DNA of 64,000 bases from NCBI GenBank assembly GCA_028687545.1, contig JAQTZZ010000005.1, forward strand, positions 62,001 to 126,000. The letters are read 5' to 3'. This stretch comes from Candidatus Wallbacteria bacterium. Its GTDB lineage: Bacteria; Muiribacteriota; JAQTZZ01. The position numbers and the translations under genes were made by a program. The notes beneath the pieces were generated by a model that was given only the letters and a program-made list of their open reading frames with translations, had not been told where the DNA came from and searched no databases. Below, in pieces: positions 15,728 through 24,336 of this stretch (position 1 is the first letter of the stretch; each line of letters starts with the position of its first letter).

Positions 15728-15757
15728 ATCAAACGGACTTTATGTCCATGGTTTGAT
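15728..15757 (+). promoter_or_regulatory. Leader hairpin upstream of ABC-F gene
   Basis: ATCAAAC-GGAC pairs with GTCC-(ATG bulge)-GTTTGAT around a five-base loop (TTTAT). It ends 38 bases before the ABC-F ATG. No U-run follows, so it could act on translation or be an antiterminator alternative rather than a simple terminator. Confidence 0.45.
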
Positions 15758-15794
15758 TAATTCGGCTTTGTTCCCAAAGCACAGAGGAGGATTT

Positions 15795-17297
15795 ATGTTA
15801 TTGCAGAGTTCTAAAATCTCATACAGATACGACGAAAAATGGCTTTTCCAGGACCTGAATTTTACGATTCATGAAAATTCCAGAGTCGGCATCATTGGAA
15901 AAAACGGGTCAGGAAAGTCCACGCTTTTCAGATTGATTCTGAGAGAACTGGATCCTGAATCAGGCGAGATATCCAGAAAGAAAGGATTAAGAATCGGGTA
16001 TCTTCCTCAAGAGCTGGAAAGCGCTGGGGGAGAAACTATTCTGGATTATCTCCGGGCTTTTCCTGACTATGATCCCCTGTTTCCGGAGAAGATCACCATT
16101 GCTGCTTCCAGATTCGGCTTCACTGACCTTGAAAAGAGGCTGGATTCATTCAGTGGAGGTGAGAAGACCAGAGTCGCACTCTGCAGGCTGCTGCTGACTG
16201 ATCCGGACCTGCTGCTGCTGGATGAACCCACCAATCACCTGGATCTGAAAAATCTGGAATGGCTGGAAAACTATCTGCTGCACTGCAGAATTCCATATCT
16301 CGTAATCAGCCATGACCGGAGATTCCTGGATTTATGTTCTGAAGAGATCTGGGAAATTGATGGAAGAGTGCAGATGCGTTCCGGAAATTATACCATTTTC
16401 ACAACTGAAAAAAAGCTGGAAACTGAACAGAAAATGGAACTTCACATTCAGCAGCAGAAAAAGATCAGGCAGCTCAAGTCCGACCTTCTGGAAAAGAAGA
16501 AATGGGCGGAGAGTTTCCAGCGGGAAACAAGCCGCAATGGCTCTCATTCGTATCGCAGCATCACCAATGACGCCCGGAGAGCCATGAAACGGGCGGTGAA
16601 CATTCAGAGTCGGATCAGCCGGATCATTGAAAAGGAGGAAGCCCGGAAACCGGTGCTGGACAAAGAACGGAAGATCAGATTCGACGGTGCGGTTCTGGAA
16701 AACGCGATTGTACTCCGGGTTGACAATCTGGGAAAGAAGTATGGAGAAAATCAGGTGTTGAACGATTTTTCCCTGGAGGTGGAAAATGGGATGAGGCTTG
16801 GCTTAGTGGGCAGGAATGGCTGCGGGAAATCTACACTGCTGAGGATACTGGCCGGTCATGACGCTCAACATGAAGGCTCGGTAATCTGGGTTCCGTGTGC
16901 CAGGATCGGGTATTATGCCCAGGACATTTCAATACTTGATCCGCAAAACAATATTCTGGATGAAGTTTCAGGACATGATGCTCGTAGGGAGGAATTCAGC
17001 CGTACGATTCTGGGCTGCCTCAATCTCAGGAGAGACAAAGTGCTGCAGAAAATCAGCACGCTCAGCAGGGGTGAGATGATGAAAACGATGCTGGCCAGGA
17101 TCATCTGCTCCGGAGCAAATGTCCTTTTGCTGGACGAGCCCACCAATCATCTGGAACTGATGGCCAGGGAAGAGCTGGAAGATGCTCTTACCATGTTTCG
17201 GGGGACCTTGATCTTTGCTACGCATGACCGTTGTTTCCTGGAAAAGATTTCTACAAAAATAATTGATCTTGAAAAAAGGTGGGATCAAGTCAATTGA
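15795..17297 (+). CDS. ABC-F family ATPase
   Basis: This 500-residue soluble protein has two ABC modules and no membrane segments. Module 1 has Walker A GKNGSGKS (near 35-42), signature FSGGEKTRVAL and DEPTNHLDL. Module 2 has GRNGCGKS (near 339-346), an altered signature LSRGEMMKTML and DEPTNHLEL. The interdomain linker is rich in Lys, Glu and Gln (about residues 205-300). ABC-F proteins bind the ribosome E site, and some confer resistance by displacing antibiotics. GAGGAGG before the ATG at 15795 sets the start. The leader with a micro-ORF and hairpin suggests attenuation. The end overlaps the convergent DUF2062 gene by 13 bases. Confidence 0.9.
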   Translation: MLLQSSKISYRYDEKWLFQDLNFTIHENSRVGIIGKNGSGKSTLFRLILRELDPESGEISRKKGLRIGYLPQELESAGGETILDYLRAFPDYDPLFPEKITIAASRFGFTDLEKRLDSFSGGEKTRVALCRLLLTDPDLLLLDEPTNHLDLKNLEWLENYLLHCRIPYLVISHDRRFLDLCSEEIWEIDGRVQMRSGNYTIFTTEKKLETEQKMELHIQQQKKIRQLKSDLLEKKKWAESFQRETSRNGSHSYRSITNDARRAMKRAVNIQSRISRIIEKEEARKPVLDKERKIRFDGAVLENAIVLRVDNLGKKYGENQVLNDFSLEVENGMRLGLVGRNGCGKSTLLRILAGHDAQHEGSVIWVPCARIGYYAQDISILDPQNNILDEVSGHDARREEFSRTILGCLNLRRDKVLQKISTLSRGEMMKTMLARIICSGANVLLLDEPTNHLELMAREELEDALTMFRGTLIFATHDRCFLEKISTKIIDLEKRWDQVN

Positions 17298-17773
17298 TTA
17301 AAGGAATCATTTTTTTTCTTAAGCCTGGCAGCCCTTTTTTCTCGATAAACATCCACACCCTTTTTTACCAGGAAGTAAGATAAGATGGAAACAGGAATGC
17401 CTATGATTGAACTGCCTGCCATGAATTTTATGGAGAAATGATAGAGATGATTCAGGATATGCAGGTCGAAATTTGATTCAGGCAGTGTGCTTAAAAGTAT
17501 TGTTCCCAGGGAAATGCTGAGTGAATATACCGGAACGAGCAGGAGCGGGTTCCAGAAGGCAATGGAAATCAGGACAGACACTTTGTTGAGGTAGGGGATA
17601 AGAAAAGCTACAGCCAGGCCCAGCAGCAGGTGAAGACCTGGAGGAGACACGATGCTGACCAGTGTTCCGACTGCAAAACCAAGCGCAATCCCATGTGAGG
17701 TCGCCTTGGCTGATGCCAGCCTGATGACCTGGAGCTTGAGCCAGTGGAACGCTCCTTTTTTTCCCTGTTTCAT
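17285..17773 (-). CDS. DUF2062 membrane protein
   Basis: This 162-residue integral membrane protein matches the DUF2062 pattern: a basic N-terminus, then KATSHGIALGFAVGTLVSIV, LHLLLGLAVAFLIPYLNKV and a late hydrophobic segment near residues 110-135. The C-terminus is strongly basic. The family has no settled function. Members are often found near glycosyltransferases or envelope genes, but that is not the case here. The gene converges on and overlaps the end of the ABC-F gene, so the two transcripts share a short antisense region. Confidence 0.8.
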   Translation of the reverse strand: MKQGKKGAFHWLKLQVIRLASAKATSHGIALGFAVGTLVSIVSPPGLHLLLGLAVAFLIPYLNKVSVLISIAFWNPLLLVPVYSLSISLGTILLSTLPESNFDLHILNHLYHFSIKFMAGSSIIGIPVSILSYFLVKKGVDVYREKRAARLKKKNDSFNQLT

Positions 17774-17950
17774 GGTTTAAATTTAGCAGGTCCCCCAGAT
17801 GTTTTCAATTTCTATCGGTGGTTTTTACAAGTTGGATAGGGCTGATCTTGCTGATGACTTCTTAATCAAAGGCAGGCAGTCTGACTTTTTTATTATATTC
17901 TGGAAATTCAGGATACTGATGTTATAAAATATCAGGTAAAGAAGGTACAG

Positions 17951-19771
17951 ATGAAAAAAGTGATTCTGAAAGCTAGAATGAAGCGACTGTTTTCACTGGA
18001 CGGACTAGCCCTGGCCCCTTTGTGGCTGCAGCTTCTGGTTATACTCCTGATCAGCGCGGTGCTGGTTTTTTCGCTGGCCCCCCTGATCGGATCTTCAGGA
18101 CAGAGTTTCCAGCTGTTCGTCGATCCGTCATATTACTCTGATCTCGGGGGAACCAGGCTTAATTATTTCTTCGGTTTCATCATGCTCATCATCGGGCTCA
18201 CTGTATACGGCTTCATCATCTCAGTACTTTCGACAGCTCTGGAAAACTTCATCGGCAATCTGAAATCAGGTTCCAGTCCATACAGAAATTCAGGCCAGCT
18301 GCTGATCATCAACAGAAACAGTAAAATCAGGCACATTCTGGAAGAGGTGAATCAGAAATATTCGGACCTGGATAAAACCGCTGACGTGGTGATTCTGCTC
18401 GGTGACAGCGAGAAAGTAATGCAGTTCTGCTCTGAAATGGATTTTACCATTTTCCCGTATCTGAGTGTTTACGTGAAACACGGGGATCTGTATCGCTTCG
18501 AGTGCTATGAGCATGTATCAGCGCTTTCAGCGCTGGGATTGATCATTCTGAAGGATCAGGACCAGGCTGATGAACTCAGTTCAGACATCAACAACATCAG
18601 GATCTTTTCTGTTCTCACTAACAATCCTGAGTTCAGCGCTGAGGTGAATCGCAGGTTTTCTGAACGCAAACCATTCAAGTGTTCGATCGAAATCACGGAT
18701 ACTCTGAAGGTGCAGGAGATAGTAAGAGCTCAAGCATTGCCTAACGGAGAACCAATTTTTATCACAGTTAATCCGATGGAAGTAATATCCAGGGTGATGA
18801 GCCAATCTATTGTGGATATTTCCTATTACAAAATTTATCATGAGCTGCTCTCTTACTATGGCAGGGAGATCTACTTCCTTGATCCCAACCGTTATAGGCA
18901 TCTAGGTTTGGACAATGAAATGACTTTCGAAGACCTGAACGTTAAATTCTGCCGGGGCGTGCTGCTTGGATTTACGAAATCCTCGGCCAAAGGGTTTGAA
19001 CTCGTGCTTGCGCCTTGCGGCCGCAAACTGGAAGCTGGAGACTGGCTGATCATGGCCGCAGAAAATGAAAACAGCGTGGAATTCGATAACAGAATTAAAT
19101 ATGATCCCATCGGAATAAAAAAAATCGAGGGACCTTCAGAAATAGTACAAAGAAAGATCTGCATGATCGGAAATCATCACAGGTTCTGGAATCTGGACAG
19201 CTTTCTGGACGAGCGGTCAAAGGAACAATTCCATTCCTCCAACATTGTACTGGATGTGCAGGACCAGTATTTTGACCGTGATCTGATCATGAAACTGAAA
19301 GAGGAAAACTACGACCATGTAATCATCAACCTGGAGGACAAGGCCTCGTTTCTGCTGACTCTATACATTCTTACCCTTTTCGGATCAGACGATCCTTTCC
19401 TGTACAGGATCAGCACTATCCTTGAAGACCCGGCTAATGAGGAAATACTCAATCAGAACAGCAAATACAGGAATACGATCCTCTCCCAGAAACTTGCTGG
19501 AAAATACCTGACCCAGGTGACTTTCCAGAAGAATATAGACCCTCTCTTCAGGCATCTGACATCTCCTGAAGGATACGAATTCAACTGCCTGAATCTCGGG
19601 ACCGAGATTCCCAGATCACTGGTTACAGACAAGCTGCGGCTCAAGCAACTGCTCCTCTATAATAAGCTGGTTTACGTGGGGACTGTAAGCGAGGACAAAA
19701 CCGTGCATGTCGACGGCAACGAATACGTGGATGCAGCCCAGATCATAGTACTGTCCCATGGGAAAATGTGA
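17951..19771 (+). CDS. CASTOR/POLLUX-type ion channel with RCK-like domains
   Basis: This 606-residue protein is similar in layout to plant CASTOR/POLLUX/SYM8 channels and their bacterial relatives. It has a transmembrane segment near residues 21-45, a second hydrophobic stretch near 65-92 (IMLIIGLTVYGFIIS), then long Rossmann-like regulatory domains. QLLIINRNSKIRHILEEV and KICMIGNHHRFWNLDSFL are the two NAD-type strand starts. Such proteins conduct cations under control of the cytoplasmic ring. A TATAAAAT-like box precedes the start, and the ribosome site is weak (AAGAAGG). The gene stands alone. Ion specificity is unknown. Confidence 0.75.
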   Translation: MKKVILKARMKRLFSLDGLALAPLWLQLLVILLISAVLVFSLAPLIGSSGQSFQLFVDPSYYSDLGGTRLNYFFGFIMLIIGLTVYGFIISVLSTALENFIGNLKSGSSPYRNSGQLLIINRNSKIRHILEEVNQKYSDLDKTADVVILLGDSEKVMQFCSEMDFTIFPYLSVYVKHGDLYRFECYEHVSALSALGLIILKDQDQADELSSDINNIRIFSVLTNNPEFSAEVNRRFSERKPFKCSIEITDTLKVQEIVRAQALPNGEPIFITVNPMEVISRVMSQSIVDISYYKIYHELLSYYGREIYFLDPNRYRHLGLDNEMTFEDLNVKFCRGVLLGFTKSSAKGFELVLAPCGRKLEAGDWLIMAAENENSVEFDNRIKYDPIGIKKIEGPSEIVQRKICMIGNHHRFWNLDSFLDERSKEQFHSSNIVLDVQDQYFDRDLIMKLKEENYDHVIINLEDKASFLLTLYILTLFGSDDPFLYRISTILEDPANEEILNQNSKYRNTILSQKLAGKYLTQVTFQKNIDPLFRHLTSPEGYEFNCLNLGTEIPRSLVTDKLRLKQLLLYNKLVYVGTVSEDKTVHVDGNEYVDAAQIIVLSHGKM

Positions 19772-19814
19772 TCCTGGTGTAAATTTACATTAAATGACTT
19801 AAGTCCGAATGTCC

Positions 19815-19842
19815 TTGAAAAAGGTCCTGACCTGACTATAAT
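19815..19842 (+). promoter_or_regulatory. Sigma70-type promoter for C1A peptidase gene
   Basis: TTGAAA (19815-19820) and TATAAT (19837-19842) are separated by 16 bases. A run of alternating TATA-type sequence continues downstream. The predicted start is near 19850, about 37 bases before the ATG at 19887. Confidence 0.5.
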
Positions 19843-19886
19843 TATAGTATAGTATTCAGATAAGTGGTAAGCAGGGGGTATGAGTA

Positions 19887-21158
19887 ATGAGGGCAGTATT
19901 TCTTCTGATCCTGATTTCCATCTTTTTTTCTCCCGCAAATCTATCGGCAGGCGTCAATTCTCCATATCGGATGTTTGACAGCCGCAAAGTTCTCCAGGAA
20001 GTGGAGGCAGTCGCCAGAGCTGAAGGCGGATTGTACACTGTTTCCATAGATGCGGTGCCGGATTGTGCGAGTCTTGACAAAGTGACAGGTGCAATCATCC
20101 CGGAAAATATGGGCGAGATAGTCAAAGCCAGTCTCAAGCGATTCCCGGCCAGAAAAGACCGTCTGCCTGACAAATGGGACTGGCGCGAGCAGAATGGAGT
20201 GTCTGCAGTCAAGCATCAGAAAAGTTGCGGAAGCTGCTGGGCTTTCGGGGCAACTGCGGCCATGGAATCAGCGATCATGATCAAGGATAAAAAAGAAATC
20301 GACCTTGCTGAACAGGATCTTCTGGATTGCAATCCATGGGGATACAGTTGCAATGGCGGCGGGCTGGATGTAATCAAATACTTCAAAAACTACGGTGGCT
20401 CGCTGGAAAAAGAGTATCCATACCAGGCTTATGACTGCTCCTGCAAATCCGGCACTAACAGACCATATAAAGCTTCAAGCTGTGGATATGTGGATGACTA
20501 CGTCGACCAGATCAAGCAGGCGATCTATACTTACGGAGCTGTGTCCACCTGTATTGCAGCTGACAGCAGCTTTTCGCATTACTCAGGCGGAATCTTCAAT
20601 CATGACAATCAATATTCAACTAATCACATCGTAGCTCTGATAGGCTGGGACGACAGCAAAGGCAGCGGATGCTGGATTTTGAAGAATTCCTGGGGAAGAA
20701 ACTGGGGAGAATCAGGTTTCATGTATATCGAATACGGAAAATGCAATGTAGGCTGCTACAATGCTTATGTGGATTATAAAGGCGGAGTGGATCCAGGTCC
20801 AAGTCCGAATCCATCGCCAGATCCTAATCCGGATCCTGCCCCTGATCCAGACCCTTCACCCTGGATTCCAATCCCGATTCCGACTCCCGACCCTGCACCT
20901 GACCCTAATCCAGCTCCAACACCAGCTCCAAATCCAACGCCAGCTCCAGCACCGGCTCCTAATCCCACCCCTGCACCTGACCCGACGCCGGCTCCAACAC
21001 CGGCTCCTAATCCCACTCCTGCACCTGACCCGACACCAGCTCCAAATCCGACTCCGGCGCCGGCACCGACTCCGGCACCAACCCCGGACCCCAGCTATAC
21101 GACTGAAGAAATAATCACAATCATTGATCAACAGGTCAATGATCTGATCGGGAATTGA
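19887..21158 (+). CDS. Secreted papain-family (C1A) cysteine peptidase with Pro-rich tail
   Basis: This 423-residue protein has a signal peptide (AVFLLILISIFFSPANLSA), a short pro-segment and a papain domain. The catalytic Cys is in KSCGSCWAFGA (near 117), the His in NHIVALIGWD (near 247) and the Asn in LKNSWGRNWG (near 267). From about residue 300 to 400 it is a low-complexity spacer of alternating Pro with Asp, Asn, Ala and Thr (PDPNPDPAP, PAPNPTPAP), followed by a distinct tail, YTTEEIITIIDQQVNDLIGN. The spacer could span the cell wall or envelope, and the tail could be an anchoring or sorting element. A GGGGG tract precedes the ATG. A terminator follows at 21189. Confidence 0.92.
   Translation: MRAVFLLILISIFFSPANLSAGVNSPYRMFDSRKVLQEVEAVARAEGGLYTVSIDAVPDCASLDKVTGAIIPENMGEIVKASLKRFPARKDRLPDKWDWREQNGVSAVKHQKSCGSCWAFGATAAMESAIMIKDKKEIDLAEQDLLDCNPWGYSCNGGGLDVIKYFKNYGGSLEKEYPYQAYDCSCKSGTNRPYKASSCGYVDDYVDQIKQAIYTYGAVSTCIAADSSFSHYSGGIFNHDNQYSTNHIVALIGWDDSKGSGCWILKNSWGRNWGESGFMYIEYGKCNVGCYNAYVDYKGGVDPGPSPNPSPDPNPDPAPDPDPSPWIPIPIPTPDPAPDPNPAPTPAPNPTPAPAPAPNPTPAPDPTPAPTPAPNPTPAPDPTPAPNPTPAPAPTPAPTPDPSYTTEEIITIIDQQVNDLIGN
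20790..21090 (+). repeat. Low-complexity Pro-x repeat region in peptidase gene
   Basis: About 300 bases of short repeats encode Pro-Asp/Asn/Ala/Thr dipeptides, with recurring units such as CCTGCACCTGACCC and GCTCCAACACCGGCTCC. The purity of the third codon positions varies, so the array is not very recent. It also creates long open antisense frames rich in Gly or Arg that I regard as artefacts. Confidence 0.85.
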
Positions 21159-21188
21159 ATTGATCAGTAACCATTGTCAATACAGGCA

Positions 21189-21222
21189 TAAGGGCGGATT
21201 TGAAATCCGCCCTTACGTTTTT
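21189..21222 (+). terminator. Rho-independent terminator after C1A peptidase gene
   Basis: TAAGGGCGGATT and AATCCGCCCTTA form a perfect 12-bp stem around TGA, followed by CGTTTTTATC. It lies 30 bases after the peptidase stop and before the ribosome site of the next gene, separating the two transcripts. Confidence 0.85.
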
Positions 21223-21240
21223 ATCTGTAAAGGAGATTTC

Positions 21241-22071
21241 ATGAAAAAAATGTTTTTTTCCCTGGCGATTTTATTTTTTGCAGGTTGTGTGTCTGCTGCT
21301 GAAGACGAAATTTCTGAAGCCAAGGCTCTGAGGGAAGACATTCAGATCCTGAATCTATTAAATGGGCTTGACCTCAAGCCTGAACAGATGCAGTTCATCC
21401 TGGGAAAAGCCAGGGAAGTGGGTAAAATCCGCAACGACTCGTTTCAGAAAATATCAGAGCGCAAATCCGAAATCGTCCAGAACTTATCTGCGATCCGTGA
21501 TCAGGTCGGACAGGGCCGCACCATCCTCGAAGACCCTGACAAGCAGAGATTCGAACGGAACAGGAAACTGGTCGAGGATACCGCTAAAGAAGCCGAGACC
21601 AGGCTGGACGGGATCGCGGACGAGGTTGAAGCAAAGCTATTGGATTTCCAGAAATGCGCCCTGGAGGCCTATAAACCCTGCATAGTTCCACGTGTCAGCC
21701 AGAATCGCATCGGCCAGGCAGAGCCTGGTCAGGGTGTCGCCAAAGGCCTGGAAAGGATTCAGGCCATGCCTGCGGCAAAATATGAGAAAATGAAAGACAG
21801 AATCATGAACCAGGTGCTGGAAAAAGTGCGCGACAAGCTTCCACCTGCGCTCGAATACGATGAAAAAGACTATCTTTCAAAGATCGAGTCTGTGTTCAAT
21901 GAAGTGAGAAGTATGGATGCACCGCACTTCAGGCTGGAAAAAGACGCGATCTCAGAAAAGCTCGCCAATCAGATGCTTCCTTTGAGAAAAAAAGGGACCA
22001 GTGAAAAGATCAAAAAACTGCTGCTGTCGGAACGGATCATACCGATCCTGGAAGAAAAGCTGAAGCATTAA
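21241..22071 (+). CDS. Helical secreted protein or lipoprotein, function unknown
   Basis: This 276-residue protein has a signal sequence ending FFAGCVSA, where the cysteine could be lipidated, although the -3 residue is Phe rather than Leu. The mature part is highly helical and charged, with early LNGLDLKPEQMQFILGKARE recalling periplasmic Spy/CpxP-like or LTXXQ proteins, but the family is not certain. Later segments (LLDFQKCALEAYKPCIVP) contain a cysteine pair. AAAGGAG before the ATG at 21241 sets the start, and the frame is open further upstream through the terminator without meaning. The gene converges on the Ehr operon, overlapping its last stop by four bases. Confidence 0.7.
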   Translation: MKKMFFSLAILFFAGCVSAAEDEISEAKALREDIQILNLLNGLDLKPEQMQFILGKAREVGKIRNDSFQKISERKSEIVQNLSAIRDQVGQGRTILEDPDKQRFERNRKLVEDTAKEAETRLDGIADEVEAKLLDFQKCALEAYKPCIVPRVSQNRIGQAEPGQGVAKGLERIQAMPAAKYEKMKDRIMNQVLEKVRDKLPPALEYDEKDYLSKIESVFNEVRSMDAPHFRLEKDAISEKLANQMLPLRKKGTSEKIKKLLLSERIIPILEEKLKH

Positions 22072-22823
22072 ATCTTCAGATAATCCAGCAATGCATTGAT
22101 GAATGTCAGGGGATGGATCGGGCAGCCGGGGATGAACAGATCAACCTTGACCTGTTCAAAAAAGGATCTGTCCAGGGCAGGCGAACCTGCGAAAACTCCG
22201 CCGCTGATCGCGCAGGCACCGGTTGCAATCACGATCTTCGGGTCTGGTATCGAACGGTATGTGTCGAGCAGGGCAGGAGCCATGTTCTTCGAGACAGGCC
22301 CTGTGATCACGATCCCGTCGGCATGTCTCGGAGATGCCACGAACTCGATCCCGAATCTTCCCAGGTCGAAATTCACGTTCCCGCAGGCGTTCAGCTCCAT
22401 TTCGCAGGAATTGCAGCCTGCAGCGGACACCTGCCTCAACTTCAGGGATTTCCCGAAGATTTTCCTCACTGATTCGTCAGGGACTATGGAGTTTTTCAGA
22501 TAGTCATCGGCAGTGATCTGACCGACTTTCAGGAATTCACGGCTGTTGGTGCCGGTTTTATGGAAGCTGGAAAAAGAGATGGCTTTTTCCGGACATTCCC
22601 GGGCACAGTCCCCGCAGAAGATACAGCGGCCCAGGTCGATCATCAGCGGAGCAAAGGAGACGGCTCCAGTCGGGCAGGTTTTCAGGCACTGGCTGCAATT
22701 TTCCGGGCATTTTCCATTCACCAGCTCGGGCAGACCCCTGAAGGGAGCTGCGAGTTTTGCGGCTTTGAGGTCAGCAATTGCCAAGTTCCCGAACTTGAGT
22801 CTTAATCTAGCGCATCCCAGCAT
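22068..22823 (-). CDS. Ferredoxin/NuoB-like fused subunit of Ehr-type complex
   Basis: This 251-residue fusion joins a two-cluster ferredoxin domain (HycF/NuoI-like) to a NuoB/HycG-like small subunit. The ferredoxin motifs are CPENCSQCLKTCP (first spacing one residue longer than usual) and CIFCGDCARECP. The small-subunit cluster ligands are in AAGCNSCEME, ATGACAISGG and PGCPIHP, so a proximal [4Fe-4S] cluster (N2-like) should be present. It would pass electrons from a soluble donor to the large subunit at the membrane. It is the last gene of the six-gene operon. No formate dehydrogenase or NADH module is encoded here, so ferredoxin is a plausible donor. Confidence 0.85.
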   Translation of the reverse strand: MLGCARLRLKFGNLAIADLKAAKLAAPFRGLPELVNGKCPENCSQCLKTCPTGAVSFAPLMIDLGRCIFCGDCARECPEKAISFSSFHKTGTNSREFLKVGQITADDYLKNSIVPDESVRKIFGKSLKLRQVSAAGCNSCEMELNACGNVNFDLGRFGIEFVASPRHADGIVITGPVSKNMAPALLDTYRSIPDPKIVIATGACAISGGVFAGSPALDRSFFEQVKVDLFIPGCPIHPLTFINALLDYLKI

Positions 22824-22831
22824 GGTTTCTC

Positions 22832-24322
22832 CTATAGATCATTACCGCAATAAGACAGGTTGAAACTTTTGTTGCAGAGCGGAAAATCCGATATTTCCTG
22901 GTTCCTGACGGCGAGCGCCAGGCCATACCAGTTACAGAAGGATGGGTCTTTCACTTTATACTTTACTATCCTGCCGGCATCATCAGTGATTGCAGCATGC
23001 AGCACCTCCCCACGCCAGCCCTCAGTGAGTGAAACAGCGAGAGAATCAGGGTTTATCTGTCCGGGACTGCTGACCAATCCGCCCTCCTGCCAGTCAGGAA
23101 GTATCATGATCAGGTATTGAAGGGATGCCCTGGCTTCTTCAAATCTCTGATAGGCTCTGGCAAAGACATCTCCGCTTGCCTGGGTGAATGTGTCTATCGG
23201 TTTCACTGAATAGTAAGCATAGGGATGATCGGTGCGGATGTCCCTGGCGAGTCCTGAAGCTCGACCGGCCAGTCCGGTCAGACCTATGGAGTCGGCAGTG
23301 GGTTTATCCACTATGCCGGTTTTTTCGAATCTGGAAAGCACTGTAACCGAGGAAAACAGATCCCTGCTGATCAGGTTGAATCCGGCCAGTGTATCTGCAA
23401 GAGTTTTCCCGATTTTATCGATCGATTCCTTCGGCAGGTCAAAGCTGACACCACCGGGACACACTAAGCCTTTTCCGAATCTGTTGCCGCAGATGGCCTG
23501 GAGGGTGTTGATCAGTGGTGTCCTGAAGTTACCGTAGAATGAGCTGGCCGGAAGGTAGGCCACATCGTTCGCGAGCGCTGAAAGGTCCCCGAGATGACAG
23601 GCTGCCCTTTCGAGTTCCTGTGCGACGGTTCTGATGAATCTGGCTCTGGGAGGAGTTTCACAGCCGGTCAGAGCTTCGATCAGTGAGCAGTAGGCAGTGA
23701 CATGGGCGATGGTGGAATCACCGGCGATCGATTCAGCCAGGTGATGACGGAAATTTGGTTTAAGTTCAGGGCGGTCGAGCAGCAGTGTTTCCACTCCCCT
23801 GTGCTGGTAGCCGAGCTGGATTTCCAGATGGAAGACCCGTTCGCCGTTGCACATGAATCTGAAATGCCCTGGTTCGATGATCCCTGCATGTACCGGACCT
23901 ACTCCGACTTCATGGATTTCCTCGCCTGACATGGAGAAAAAAGGATAGTCTTCCATTTTTCCGCAAGTTGAGTTGTACGAGTAACGCACTGGTTTCAGCC
24001 AGGGGTGTCCCTCCGGATACAAGCCGAATTCTTCAAAAAGTTCCCGTTCAAAGGCATGGAATGATGGGATTTTCGGAGTGATCGATGGATAGCGGGATTT
24101 TTCGGCAAGCACTGAGGAGGAGATTGCCAGTTTGGGGGCATCATCAGCGGAAAGGATCGCGTAAATGTTGACTCCGTTTTTGACCTTATGCCCGAAAAAA
24201 GCGCAGACCCTGAATCCACTGCTGCAGAGGTCAATGATTTCCGACCTGAATTCATTGAATGATGGAAACGGGATGTCCGCAAGCTTGATCGAAGAATTGT
24301 TACTTGCAATCAGCCAGTCCAT
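22832..24322 (-). CDS. NuoCD/HycE-like large subunit without NiFe cysteines
   Basis: This 496-residue subunit fuses a NuoC-like domain (FERELFEEFGLYPEGHPWL) to a NuoD/HycE-like domain. In [NiFe] hydrogenases the metal is bound by two CxxC motifs. Here the first region reads AESIAGDSTIAH and the second DPSFCNWYGLAL, so none of the four ligand positions is Cys. The enzyme therefore cannot carry a NiFe site. This is the signature of energy-converting hydrogenase-related (Ehr) complexes, which are linked to complex I and group 4 hydrogenases. The redox substrate is unknown. The gene sits eight bases upstream of the small-subunit gene. Confidence 0.88.
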   Translation of the reverse strand: MDWLIASNNSSIKLADIPFPSFNEFRSEIIDLCSSGFRVCAFFGHKVKNGVNIYAILSADDAPKLAISSSVLAEKSRYPSITPKIPSFHAFERELFEEFGLYPEGHPWLKPVRYSYNSTCGKMEDYPFFSMSGEEIHEVGVGPVHAGIIEPGHFRFMCNGERVFHLEIQLGYQHRGVETLLLDRPELKPNFRHHLAESIAGDSTIAHVTAYCSLIEALTGCETPPRARFIRTVAQELERAACHLGDLSALANDVAYLPASSFYGNFRTPLINTLQAICGNRFGKGLVCPGGVSFDLPKESIDKIGKTLADTLAGFNLISRDLFSSVTVLSRFEKTGIVDKPTADSIGLTGLAGRASGLARDIRTDHPYAYYSVKPIDTFTQASGDVFARAYQRFEEARASLQYLIMILPDWQEGGLVSSPGQINPDSLAVSLTEGWRGEVLHAAITDDAGRIVKYKVKDPSFCNWYGLALAVRNQEISDFPLCNKSFNLSYCGNDL

Positions 24323-24336
24323 TTTACTCCTCTGAC

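Noticed and set aside
20774-21131. Gly- and Arg-rich open frames on the minus strand
   Set aside because: They are antisense to the Pro-rich repeats of the C1A peptidase gene, have no ribosome site and only reflect low-complexity sequence.
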